Shown: in pieces, positions 1-11,059 of the stretch
Numbering within the stretch: the stretch's first letter is position 1
Layout: every line of letters starts with the position of its first letter
Source: Magnolia sinica
Taxonomy: Eukaryota > Streptophyta > Magnoliopsida > Magnoliales > Magnoliaceae
Assembly (NCBI RefSeq): GCF_029962835.1
Contig: NC_080590.1
Location: 69,961,501 to 70,025,500 of the forward strand
Length of the DNA: 64,000 bases
Reading direction: 5' to 3'
Position numbers and translations under genes: made by a program
Notes under the pieces: model-generated
What the model was told of the DNA's origin: nothing
Seen by the model: the letters and a program-made list of their open reading frames with translations, nothing else
Databases searched by the model: none

Positions 1-165
1 CTTAGATTGGAAAAGGTGCTAAAAGCATGGATTTGATGCTCAAAAGTTACCAAGACAAAGGATGGATTTTAGGAGATAAAGATTGAAGATTTCAAGGTCC
101 CAAGATTCAAGAAAACCAAGTGGAGAAGGAAGTCAAAAGAACAAGTGCATAATTCACATTAACTG

Positions 166-680
166 GGTCATCGATCACCGTTCGATGACATCGAAGCTAC
201 TGTTCGATGACATCGAACATGGGTCGATGACATAGAATTTATGGATGAAAATCAATTTGGTCACTGGATAAATTGAAGACATTTCTCAATGGCTCAAGGA
301 CTTGTTCGATGACTCGAAGCTTTGATCGATGGCATCGAAGCCAGTTCGATGACATCGATATTTCTATGGATTTTCAGCAAAATTCGCTGGACATATTGGG
401 CACAATATTTGATTACTCGAAGTTCTCCTCGTTGAGATCGAGGACCTGCTCAATGACTCGAAGACCCCTTCGATGACATTGAATTTTCTGGGAATTGTTG
501 GAAAAGCTCGTTGGACTGTTTTGGACGCATTCTCGATTCCTCAAACAACACTCGATGACATCGAAGATGCCTTCGATGACATAGAAAGTTACGCAGTCTT
601 GACAAATTTACATAGCTTGAAAAAAGCATAGGTTCAAGGCACCTTCGATGAGATCGAAGGTGGTTCAATGTCATTGATTG
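166..680 (+). repeat. U3 palindrome array, TTCGATGACATCGAA type
   Basis: Exact 15-mers at 181-195 and 203-217; variants at about 223, 304, 325, 344, 469, 551, 571 and 642. The word is a perfect palindrome around a central A (arms TTCGATG and CATCGAA). Spacing is irregular. It lies upstream of the TATA box, so a cis-regulatory role is plausible but is inference. Confidence 0.85.
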
Positions 681-755
681 AGTTACACAGAGTGCGTAAA
701 TTTGAGGCGGTTTCTGGATTTTTCCAAGTCGGTACGAAAAGAGGTGCTACACAAC

Positions 756-763
756 TATAAATA
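756..763 (+). promoter_or_regulatory. G1 LTR TATA box
   Basis: TATAAATA within the LTR, followed by the transcribed R/U5 part. The same position in the G2 LTRs reads TACAAATA (43162) and TATAAATA (60684). Confidence 0.8.
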
Positions 764-1647
764 GGTGTCCCCAGGGCATCCCTGGGGATCATCTAAGGTT
801 TGGAGGAGTAAAGCACAAGGGTGGAGAGTTGTCACCAAGCATTTTTCTTCCTTTCTTCCTTAGTTTTTCATGCTTTCTTCTAGTGTTTTCGATCCAATCA
901 TATCTATGGTTGGCTAAACCTCTTAGCTAAGGCTAAGGGGTGAAGCTTGTAGCGTGATGGGATGTTTCTCTTGCTTTAATTCTTGTTTATGTTGAACCTT
1001 CTTCGATTCTAATTTGATATTTAGGGAATACTTTCAGTTTTTAATAGTTTGTTGTAACTCAAATTATAATAGACCTGCTATAGCTTTGAGTATCTTCTTT
1101 TCCTGATTTGAGATTGTGAAGTTAGAAATCCTGTTATTCACCATCATCCCTTAGGCATGGTTGAGTGATGGAATCCCTTCTAACCTTCACAATTCTCCCA
1201 TGCCTGGTTATGGGATTGGTATATCATGTTGTTTACCATTGTCTCTTGGGCATGGTTAGATGATGGAATCACTTCCAATCCTCATAACTATCATCCGTTG
1301 AGAATTAGATTAATGGAAGTTCAGATTTGATTTTACTGATATATCTTCCAATTGGATAGGATAGGACTCCAATTCTAATTGAGTTATTTAAATCGTGTAA
1401 GAAGATTCCATGATTTCTACAAGTGGATCCTTGGAAACCCTAGTTCCCACCTTTAAATTTATAAGTTTTAATTACCTTATTCAAAATTACTCTCTCAAAT
1501 ACTTCAGATTTAGTTTCACATCTTCTTCTAGTTCTACTTCTACTTAATTTCAGAAACGTACAAGTTCAGTCCTTGTGGATTCGACCTCGGTCTTACTGAG
1601 ATTATTACTATATCGCGACACTACACTTGGGGTTGTGAACAAGGTTT

Positions 1648-1665
1648 TGGTGCCGTTGCCAGAGA
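1648..1665 (+). promoter_or_regulatory. G1 primer-binding site, tRNA-Asp type
   Basis: TGGTGCCGTTGCCAGAGA lies 6 bases past the LTR end. It differs at 3 of 18 positions from the complement of the plant tRNA-Asp 3' end that is used by Athila elements. Confidence 0.82.
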
Positions 1666-1934
1666 TTGATGGTTGCGTTTTCTGAATTTAATTAATTTTG
1701 GAATTAAGTTAAGATTAGGATTATTTACTTTTTATTTTTAGGTTAGAAACTTTCCTAAGTTATTTTTAGAAACTAACTTGCTTTTTTATTTTATTTTGCA
1801 GGATCTTAATTTAGAAACTTCTAATTTGGTAACCTCTTTCTAATTTTCTCTCTTTCTATTTTTAGATTTCTTATTGCTTTAGGTTTCTTTCTAGGTTTAG
1901 GTTAGATTCTGAAATTGAGAGCTGAGAGTGTTTC
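1666..1934 (+). other. G1 leader, non-coding
   Basis: T-rich leader between PBS and gag. It repeats short words of the type TTTTTAGAAACT, as the longer G2 leader does. No ORF or RNA gene seen. Confidence 0.6.
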
Positions 1935-3506
1935 ATGCTCAAGTGGGTCCGTGATAACACTCGACGTCTCTTGAGTGAATGAGGATTGGTTGAGGGATTT
2001 TCTATCCATCACAGGATTAGATACCACTCGAGATCCTCGGAGTTAACTGAAGTTATTGCTACAAATCAACTGGCCAATCAACCTCCAAATCCACCTCAAC
2101 CTAGGATTGAGGAAATCTAGGATGAAAACGAGGTGCATCAAGCACCCCCGCCTAGTACTTTACTAGATTATTTACAACTAGCGGGGGTGAGCATAACTTC
2201 TTGTATGATTTTTCCAGAAAACACGGGAAACATGGATATCAAGCTAGGGGTGATCCAACTCCTTCCAAAGTTCCATAGACTTGAATTTGAAAGTCCATAT
2301 TTACACATAAAAGAGTTTGATGAGATCATGACCACTTTATATTTTCCCAACGTGTCTGAGGAAACGGTCAAGCTTAAACTCTTTCCCTTTTCTTTAAAAG
2401 AAAAAGTTAAAACGTGGTTGCACTCACTACGTCCACGATCCATTGGTAGATGGAACGACATGACAAGGGAGTTCATAAAGAAATTCTTCCCATATCATAA
2501 AACGAACACCCTTAGAAAGTCGATTATGAACTTCGCCCAAAAGGAAGATGAAACATTCTTCCAATGTTGGTCGCGGTTCAAGGATCTTGTCAGTTCATGT
2601 CCACAACACGGATTTGAAACGTGGCACATAACAAGTTTCTTTTATGATGGATTGACATCTTCCATGCACCAAATGGTCGAGACATTGTGCAATGGGGAAT
2701 TCATGAGCAAAGATGTCATTGATGTGTGGGATTATTTTGACAAGCTTGCTAAAAACACACAATCATGGGACATCTCCCCTAGACCCAATATCATGCCTAA
2801 GCCAATTTAAACAAAGGAGAGGGGTGAAATGTATGCTTTGAGAGAAGAAGATGATATAAGTGCTAAAGTGGCCAGTCTCATAGGGAAACTCGAGGCCATT
2901 AAACTTAAGAAGGATAAGGCTAAGGAAGTAGTTTGCAGTATTTGTGCTTGCAACATTCATACAACTGAAAATTGTCTAACAATACCTGCTTTTTAAGAAA
3001 TATTGAATGAAGAATTGAATGCCGTAGACAATTACTAGAGGCCTTTCAAGGGAACCATCTTGAACACATACAACTCTAGCTGGAGAAACCATCCAAATTT
3101 CAGTTGGAGGAATGGGCAAACTGCTACTCCTCAGGGGATCCTTAACCAGTTTTTGGATCAAAAGAAGCCTCAGGAGGATCCAATTTTGAAATACATTCAA
3201 AATCAAGAGCTTTTTAATCAAGGCACACTACAAGCTTTTCAAGATCTTACTAAGGTTGTGAAACGAATTGAGTTGCACTTGACGATTAAAGAGAAAGGGG
3301 TACTTCCAGCCCAACCTCTCTCCAATCCTAAACCACGATATGAAGTTAGTGACCCAAGCTCTTCAAATCAAATGGAGCACGCCAAGTTTATCACCACTCC
3401 TAGGAGCGCAAAGACCATTAACAAAACCATTCCGGTTAGAACTGAAAAGCCTAAGGACCCGGAAGAGGATAACAATGATAAACCTAACACTCTCCATAAG
3501 ATTTAG
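1935..3506 (+). pseudogene. gag: G1 gag (Athila-type capsid/nucleocapsid), broken
   Basis: The start at 1935 is chosen because the G2 copy has its ATG at the equivalent place (44661). The central part (2133-2810) has the Retrotrans_gag pattern of an aromatic-rich helical capsid domain (LKLFPFSLKEKVKTWL near 2370-2420). A CX2CX4HX4C zinc knuckle is at 2934-2975. A tail rich in N, W and Q follows (3060-3200), typical of Athila gag. One frame can be followed throughout, broken by stops at codon 16 (TGA), about 2119 (TAG), 2808 (TAA), about 2995 (TAA) and about 3038 (TAG). Most look like CAG or CAA to stop changes. The protein would package the element RNA in cytoplasmic particles; this copy cannot make it whole. 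Confidence 0.85.
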
Positions 3507-3962
3507 AACTGGAACCTCAGGGCAAGCCAATTGCCCCATTCCCCCAACGGTTGGTCGCACCAAAATCTCTGTCGAACTCTCGGATATTCTAGAGGTACTT
3601 AAGAAAGTGAAGGTCAACATCCCTCTACTGGATGCCGTTAAACAAATACCGTCATATGCCAAATTTTTGAAAGATTTATGCACTACTAAAAGATGGTAAA
3701 ATATTCAAAAGAAAATCTTTTTGACAAGAAAAGTGAGTGCGATCCTAAGATAAGATGTGCCACAAAAGTACAAAGATCCCGGTAGCCCAACCATCACTTG
3801 TGTAATTGGGAACTATAGGATTGAGCATGCACTTCTTGACTTAGGAGCAAGCGTAAATCTGATTCCTTATTCGGTTTACGAACAACTAGGCCTTCATGAA
3901 TTAAAACCCACCAAAACTACATTGCAACTTGTTGATCGCTTAGTTCGTGTACCAAGAGGAAT
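3507..3962 (+). pseudogene. G1 aspartic protease, N-terminal part, cut by S1
   Basis: After a linker similar to the G2 gag-pol linker, the stretch at 3757-3962 encodes a retropepsin N-terminus with active-site motif DLGAS at 3838-3852, the Athila form of DTGS. The frame stops matching G2 exactly at 3962, where S1 begins; the homologous sequence resumes at 7914. The final residues of the apparent ORF to 3996 are encoded by S1, not by the protease. A frameshift lies between gag and this segment (3506 to 3757). Confidence 0.85.
3958..3962. repeat. S1 target-site duplication, left copy
   Basis: ggaat; the right copy is at 7909-7913. Both copies belong to the G1 protease sequence. Confidence 0.85.
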
Positions 3963-4902
3963 TGTAATACTCGATCCAGCCTATAAGTATGATTGATTGG
4001 TTAGTAGATGAGACTCACCTTCTGAAATAAAACTTGGTAATGCCTGCATGTACAATTCAAATACTCAAAAGAACTTATAGTACACGCCTCATAATGCGAC
4101 TATATATAACCGAAACTGATACCATGATGACCACCCTTACCATTCTGTACCATTTTCTATGCTTATGTGCACGATGATTGATGTCATTGGCCACACCTAG
4201 ATCGGCCGTGCATAGTACACACTCGACTGACTGGAACCCCAAGACTTCGAAACCAATTTCATATCGACCGCCCCATTGCCGCAATCGCGTAGGTACCACC
4301 TATGCGTCTGTTCGACGCTCCATTAGTGAGATATGCCGTGAAGTATCATTAGTGTATCATGTGCGCATGGTGCCATATACTCAATTCCACACAAGTGCAC
4401 AATATATGTCATTCACACATGCACATGCCACATATGGGTGAGAGAATTTCTACTCATGTGTGTGATGTCACCCTCCCATGCCATCCCTCTCTCATGTGCC
4501 CCCCAAAGTCAACTTCTCTCCATACCATACCCTATGCATGACATCATCACACCATGTCATCCCATGCCCCTTTAATTCACCATTAATTCCTAATAATGCA
4601 TAAATTCCCATAATTCTAGACTAAACTAACATTAATCACATTAGCCTAACTTAACCAAATTTTTATCCAATTCTCTACAAATACCTCTCCATCCCTTAGC
4701 ATTTTCACCAATTTCCTACCATGAGAGAGAGAGAGGAGTGATCTTAGTGGGCCATCAATCCTATCCCTTCCACCAATCTCAACCATCCATTCCATCAATC
4801 CCATCCCTTCCATCCATCTTAACCATCCATCTAATCCATCAAGGTGAGTACACCCTCCTCACTTATTCTTATTTTGTTTTTCTTGTGTTTATGTATAGTA
4901 GA

Positions 4903-4926
4903 GATGATGATGATGATGATGATGAT
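4903..4926. repeat. (GAT)n microsatellite
   Basis: About eight GAT units inside S1. It gives rise to an Asp-run in a small spurious ORF. Confidence 0.9.
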
Positions 4927-5184
4927 GTAGATAATTGTAATGATGTTGATGATGTGATTAATGGTGTGGATGCATAGGAGAAAACATACAAAATCAAATT
5001 GTTAAAGACTTCATGTGGGACCCACTGATAGTGGGCCTCACCAGATGTCTGTATGACATCCAAACTGTCCATGTATGGGGCCAAACTCACACACACATCT
5101 CTCACACACCACACAAAAATTTAGAAATAAAAATAAATAAATAGATAAATAAACAAATAAATGAAATATATATATAAGGGAGAG

Positions 5185-5665
5185 TGGACGCTGATAGCGT
5201 CCAGGCTGCTTGATAGAGGAAGAGGGCTGTGGACCCACAACACCCCCCATGACTTATGTATTTGATCCACACCATCCATCCTATTTTCCAGATCATTTTA
5301 GGCGTTGAACCAAAAAATGAAGCCAATCTGAATTTTTGGCGGGCCACATTGTAGAAAACAGTGGTATTAGTGATATCAACTATTAGGGCCCGCTGTGATG
5401 TTTCTATACACTGAAATATATTGAATATTGGGCTCATTGGACTTGTCACGATTTTGGGAACCTTATAGGCGGAGTTGATTGTCTTGATGTGGGCCCCACC
5501 TATGAAAAACTATAGAAAAATAAAAAAATAATTAAAAAATAACAGTAGACGTTGTTGCTGCCAGCGTCCAGCTGCTTGGAATGAGGCAGGGATGGTGGGT
5601 CCACCATAGGCCCCACCATGATATATGTTGAACATCAACACCATCCATTTGATGGGTCCCCTTTA
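5185..5665. repeat. Duplicated module inside S1
   Basis: Two related copies about 355 bases apart (from about 5186 and 5545). Each begins with a GACGYTG...AGCGTCCAG...CTGCTTG block, then GTGGRCCCAC text, a TTGAWC/TTGAAC word and ACACCATCCAT. Degenerate; no ORF. Confidence 0.6.
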
Positions 5666-7913
5666 AAAACTGGGTTACCCCAAAAATCAGCTGTACACGG
5701 AACTCAGGTGGCCCACACCATCTAAAATCATGTGAAGACATAAAAGCACTCGCTAGGCCCCACCTAAAATTTGGATGCATCTAAAACTTGGACTGACCCC
5801 TTAACCAAGTGGGACACACTCAATGGATGGGTTGGATTTGTGAACCACATCATGGTGGGCCCAACAAATGATTAAGAATGTTTTGATGAAGGGTGACCCC
5901 TCTCATCCTTTGTATGTGGTGTGGTCAAAACAAGTCACTAATTGACTTGGTTTTTAAGCCCTAGGCCCACCATGGAATGGTGCATCTAACTGATGGGGCA
6001 AATGTTCGACACACATTATGCTGGGTCTACACAGTTATCTAACTGATGGAGTAAGTGATCAATACCCATCACGCTGGGCCCACATAGCTCGACCTCATGG
6101 GAAGTCCCCATGAGCTGAACCACATCAAACCTTTTCCTATATATATGTATATATGCATATGTATATTTATTTGTTAGCTGGTTAGTACACCCCACTATTA
6201 GTTCACACTTCACTGTTAGCCACCCCCATTAGGGATCGATACCAAGACCTAAGTGTTGAAACAAGGTATCTTTCACTTAGTCTACCACTGGAGCTATGGA
6301 TCAGGGTGTCTATACATAATACATATATGGTGGAACTAAAATTTGGGCCTTTCAATAACTATATGTTCTCCTCATCAAAGCCTAATCCAAAACCCATATA
6401 AGCCCACCATGAATACTTCGATCTGTATTGGACTTAAGGCCACCCTATATGACAGGAATTTGTGGCCCAATTTCATGAATATCTTAAATAGTTATACTCG
6501 GCATCTAAATCGCCCAATACAATGCAATGATCAAATCGAGGAGTATGCAATTAGATTGTTAGTAGGACATTCATACACAAGAAGGGATGTTAATTTATAG
6601 AAATGAGTAATAACTAAAATTACGATAAAGTACCCCAGTTTAGAAATTACAAGGACTACAATTTGATTAGTCATGATTAAGGAAGAAGAAAAAAGTATTT
6701 TGTAGTCAAAAGTGCCAAGCTACGAGGCCACAAGTTGACAGCATCATGTAAGAATTAGTTACCCAGGTACGCGTCACTTTAATGATCTTGCACCCTACAT
6801 AGTTATCCTTGAGTCACTTGTCATTAGCATCACTATCCATTCCATGGCATGATATATGATGAGAAATAGTATCTAAATTCTTTGAAACATCACGGATTGA
6901 CCGCATTACAACAAGGATGATGATATTGAATCATGGACACCAGAAATATGAAAATAGTAGGGGATGGTGTGCCCCTTGGGTTGAGAGACCCTAAACCCCA
7001 ATGGTACCTTGGGATGCCTCACTGATGGGCTGGGTGGACACATGGGCCATGGATATGACTCCCACTGACGAGGTCAGGTTAAGAAGGGGTATGTCCGACC
7101 CACCTTAGGGCTGAGGTGGCAAACAGGGACCGGATTGACCCACCGGCGAGGAGAAGCGCGAACGAGGTCCGCTACTAGTATACACAATGGAGGTTGTAAC
7201 CCCATTGGTGGGTAGCGATGTCGATTGCTAGTGTCTGGTGCATGGGATCGACCCCAGTGGATCCTAAGTTCCAACACTACATTGATCATAACTGATATGA
7301 TGATGTTTAGGAGTAGTGTGGTCAAGTCTGTGGTGAGAGGACTGTTGGCAGGTGTTTCTATAGTTAGCATACAGTTATTTTATACATCTCACACATGATC
7401 ATCCTCCATCATTCATTAAGACATTGCTTTGCATCACTTTTGGCATTTCTTTTATTATATCATTTATGTTAAATTATCTTGCGTACTTATCATGAGGACT
7501 TTGCACTTGTTAAGTTATGAGACTTACTTACTTTTAACCACTCAGGTAAAGGATCTAAAGAAGAAAAAAAAAGTAGCAACCACGAGTTAGGTGCCACGTC
7601 AAGGGGACTGATTTGATTTTTGGAATTTTGAATTGATATGATCTATATATGTGTCTTGCAGATAGATGATGTACTTTTAGAATTTTGTAGCACCTAGTTT
7701 ACTTGTATGCAGATGTTACCTATCTTGTCTCTGATGTTCCTTTTGAGAAGTATGAATGATGAGATTTATCCTTTACATTACCTTACCGGACGTCAAGCTT
7801 GGGACTTAGTGTGTGGACATTGGGTACTAATCCCAGAGTTCGGCTTGTCACGTGCCAGACCTGGTAGATATAGTGGTAGTATAAGATTATTAGGTCTGGG
7901 GTGTGACAGGAAT

Positions 7914-9294
7914 AATAGAAGATGTGTTGGTCCAGGTTGACAAATTCTACTATCCAGTAGATTTTATCGTCATGGACACTCAACCTATTATGGATGTGAG
8001 CACTCAAATCCCTGTCGTACTTGGCCATCCATTCCTTGCTACATCAAATGCAATCATTAATTGTAGGAATGGGGTTATGAGCCTATCTTTCAGGAATATG
8101 ACATTGGAGCTGAATATATTTTTTAATACGGGCAAGTAGTTAGAGGATGATGATGATTCTCATGATATTAACCTGATCGATTCTTTCGTGGAGGATAGAG
8201 CACTCCTAACTCTATACTCCGACCCTCTAGAGAAATGCTTGGACCACTCCCTCGATGTAGACGATGATATGATTAGGGAGAAGGATGCCTTGCTTGATGC
8301 TACGCCGGTACTTGAAGGTAACTGGTGGAGGCCACAATTTGAGAAATTTCCCCGAAATGATGTGGTGCCTCTACTGTCTAGCTTCAAAGCACCAGAGCTT
8401 GACCTAAAACCTTTGGCCCCTAATTTAAAATATATCTATTTAGGTCAAGATAAGACATACCCGGTGGTGATTTCTTCCCACCTTGAGCAAGAATAAGAGA
8501 GTATGCTTATCTCTACTCTCATTGAGCACAAAGGAGCCCTTTGATGGTCGATTGTGGACCTCAAGGGAATTAACCCTTTGATTTGTACTCACTGCATTCA
8601 TCTTTAGGATAATGCAAAGACCTCCTGGCAACTACAATGTCAATTAAATCCAAACATGAAAGAAGTGGTTAAGACCGAGGTTCTTAAGTTATTAGATGTG
8701 GGTATCATATACCCAATATCTGATAACTAATAGGTGAGTCCAACTTCGATGGTTCCTAAGAAGTCCGGAATCACCATCGTAGCCAATGCCGATAACGAAC
8801 TTGTGCCAACTAGGATCACTACCGGTTGGAGAATGTGCATTGACTATAGGAAGTTGAATACCGTCACAAGGAAGGACCACTTTCCTTTGTCTTTCATCAA
8901 TCAAAATTTGGAAAGGCTAGCTAGTCATTCCTGTTACTTCTTCCTTGACGAATATTCGGGATACAATTAGATCAAAATAGCGCTTAAAGATCAGGAAAAG
9001 ACAACATTTACATGTCCTTACGACACAATTGCTTACCGAAGGATGCCATTTGGGATATGTAATGCCCCCACCACTTTTCAGTGATGTATGTTGAGTATTT
9101 TTTCTAATATGGTAGGGCAATATTTAGAGGTATTCATGGACGACTTCTTTGTCTTTGGTCCATCTTTCAGCGAATGTTTGGAAATTTTGAAAAATGTGTT
9201 GAAGCGATGTGAGGAAAAGAATTTGGTATTTAATTGGGAAAAGTGCCACTTTATGGTTCATAAGGGAATTGTTCTTGGACATTATTTCGTCTAA
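7914..9294 (+). pseudogene. pol: G1 protease C-terminus, linker and reverse transcriptase, broken
   Basis: One frame runs from the end of S1 to 9294. It covers the protease C-terminal half (7914-8140), an acidic linker (8140-8400), and the RT fingers and palm. RT landmarks are VPKKSGITIV (about 8752), the RLDYRKLN-type motif read here as CIDYRKLN (about 8838) and the catalytic FMDD box at 9133-9144. The frame is stopped about eight times (for example 8137, 8494, 8542, 8606, 8729, 8969, 9082), again mainly CAA/CAG or TGG to stop. It aligns almost codon by codon with G2 46159-47600. RT copies element RNA into DNA in the particle; here it is inactive. Confidence 0.87.
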
Positions 9295-9889
9295 GGGAAT
9301 TGAGGTAAATAAGGTTAAAATTGAACTTATCTCTAACCTACCTCCGCCTAAGAGTATAAAAGATGTGCGATCCTTCCTGGGACATGTAGGATTTTATAGA
9401 CGATTCATAAAGGACTTTAGTCACCTCTCTCATCCTTTATGCAATCTACTTCAAAAGGACGTACCATACGAGTTAACTAAGCAATACTAAGATGTTTTCT
9501 AAGCTCAAGGGCATGTTAACCACTGCACCTATCATGCAACCATCTGACTGGAACTTTCCTTTTGAAATTATGTGTGATGTGTCCGACTATGCTCTTGGGG
9601 CGGTGTTAGGCCATAGAAAAGAAAATAAGCCTTATGTTATTCATTATGCAAGTAAAACTCTAAATCCTGCTCAAGTGAATTACTCTAATACGAAGAATGA
9701 ACTCTTAGTCGTAGTATTCATTTTGGACAAATTTAGGTCCTACTTGATCAGATCTAAGATCATCATCTACACTGACCATGTGGCGCTCAAGTATCTTCTT
9801 TCTAAGAATGATGCTAAGCCCCGTTTAATACGATGGATCCTTCTACTCTAGGAATTTAATATGGAAATAAAAGATAAAAAGAGTGTAAG
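9295..9889 (+). pseudogene. pol: G1 RT thumb and RNase H, broken, cut by C2
   Basis: Near 9290 the reading shifts frame. The thumb/connection (LPPPK..KDVRSFLGHVGFYRRF, about 9335-9410) is readable in 9209-9490 and the RNase H domain in 9492-9851. RNase H landmarks: the [13 protein letters not shown] motif near 9571, ELL near 9700, [11 protein letters not shown] near 9771. Homology to G2 ends at about 9889 inside the DKK/GVKN linker, where C2 starts. The integrase part should be to the right of the window. Confidence 0.85.
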
Positions 9890-10574
9890 TGCTATATTGT
9901 ATAAAGAACACATTTTTTTGTCAAATTTTGTTTAGACAAAGCAGCTTATGAAGTGGTCCATTTAATGTGGATCAAGATGGAAAGTTCAAGAGAATAAGAT
10001 GGAAAGTTCAAGACTCTACTGAAGTTCAAGTCATAAAGTAGATCAAGATGGAAAGTTCAAAGCTTTACTAAGTTTACGTTCTACTACACTTCGACTAGAA
10101 GTTCAAGCTTCATCTTCAGCTACAAGATATACTAAAGAATCAAGTAAAAGAACAAGTTTCATAAAGTTTAATCATCTCATCTACTTCAATGTTCAGTCTT
10201 TTCAGGTATAACATACCCTAGAAAGACCTTAGGCTTAGGTTCTTTCAAGATATAAACTTATATGGGTTTTTATACTTATGTTAGGCTATATTTCGACTAG
10301 TCTAGGCTAAGGTTCGACTAGTCTAAGCTGTGGCTCAACTAATCTAAGAAATCTTTAACCAGTCCAACTTTGAATTCAGAAAAATGAATTTTTCCATTAC
10401 TTCCTCGACCAGTCAAGCAGGCTACTCGATCAATTAAAGAGAGGCCTTCGATCAGTCAAGGGTTGCTCGACTCGAAGTCCATCAACTAAAATTTGGCACC
10501 CTCAACCAATCGAAGCCCATGCTCGACCAGTCGAGCAAGGCCTTCGACCAATTAAAGTTCGGTTTTATCCGATC
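9890..10574 (+). repeat. C2 5' LTR, first part
   Basis: Sequence with no homology to G1 begins at about 9884-9890 (candidate TG ends at both). It carries three copies of AAGATGGAAAGTTCAA (9970-10060) and then a U3 block of CGACTAGTC and CGACCAGTCGA words (10295-10560) like those of C1. The LTR is cut at 10574 by C1 and continues at 38264 with its TATA box. The exact left boundary is uncertain because the other C2 LTR is outside the window. Confidence 0.72.
10295..10560 (+). repeat. C2 U3 array of CGACCAGTCGA-type words
   Basis: About ten degenerate copies, among them TCGACTAGTC, TCGACCAGTC and CTCGACCAGTCGAGC. The ideal form TCGACTAGTCGA is a 12-bp palindrome. Confidence 0.75.
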
Positions 10575-11059
10575 TGAAATTGCTATGTTGGAAACCTTAA
10601 GTTTAGTCAAATTTTGGTGTGTCAAACCAATTTGAGTTTATGTCATGCTTATGTCTTTTATGTATCAAGCTTGTACTTTGATTTGCTTTGAATCTTCGAC
10701 GATCGTGCTGAATCAATCTTGTTGATATCTACGACGAACTTGCCGAGATCTTCAAGTTGAAGAAAGTATATGAGTTTCAAGTGTTGGTTGAAGACTCAAC
10801 TTTTAAGAACCCAATCTCATTATTGCGGTTCAAGTTCTGTAACCGAAAATGTCCAAGAACTCAAGTCCTAATTGAAGACTAAGTTCGATACGTTGAGGTC
10901 AAGCTTTGAATATCACAAGAATTAAAGTTTCTCGATGTGATCGATAGTTTGATGGTTCACATGTTCTATCTCACAAGTAAGGTATGAATGACCTAGATTG
11001 ACCTTAAGGCATGTTACGTTCATTTTGTACTTGGTATCGGTCATTTTATAGCATAATAG

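Larger units (their letters stand above)
1..1641 (+). repeat. G1 5' LTR, left end cut by window
   Basis: It aligns with the G2 LTRs (42641 and 60142) on both sides of the U3 repeat region and ends in AACA just before the PBS. By comparison with G2, about 110 bases lie left of the window. Bases 170-680 hold about ten copies of TTCGATGACATCGAA or close variants, where the G2 LTRs instead have CGACCAGTCGA-type words. A TATA box follows at 756. Confidence 0.88.
3963..7908 (+). mobile_element. S1: 3.95-kb non-coding TG...CA insert (solo LTR or LARD-like)
   Basis: Begins TGTAATACTCG, ends GGTGTGACA, and is flanked by the perfect 5-bp duplication ggaat (3958-3962 and 7909-7913), so it is an LTR-type insertion. 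Inside there is no credible coding region: ORFs are short and follow microsatellites or low-complexity text. No internal second LTR, PBS or PPT was seen. Text is rich in GTGGGCCCACC-like and CCATCCAT words. The last 15 bases match the reverse complement of the S2 left end at 13 positions. Most likely a solo LTR of a long-LTR gypsy family in the plus orientation; a LARD is the alternative. Confidence 0.78.
1..9889 (+). mobile_element. G1: Athila-type Ty3/gypsy retrotransposon, 5' part
   Basis: Order seen: LTR, PBS, gag with CCHC knuckle, protease (DLGAS), RT (FMDD) and RNase H, all on the plus strand. The tRNA-Asp-type PBS and the RT wording match the Athila lineage. The same element type is present complete as G2, which allows the breaks to be placed. 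G1 is interrupted at 3963-7908 by S1 and stops at about 9889, where copia element C2 begins. Its integrase and 3' LTR are not in this window; by the nesting logic they should lie to the right of it. The reading frames hold many stops, so it is a dead copy. Confidence 0.9.

Noticed and set aside
4738-4977. 79-codon ORF with an Asp run in S1
   Set aside because: Created by the (GAT)n microsatellite and CCATCCAT repeats; no start context or homology.
6343-6600. 85-codon ORF in S1
   Set aside because: No recognisable motif, no homologous ORF in S2, and surrounded by non-coding text; chance ORF.
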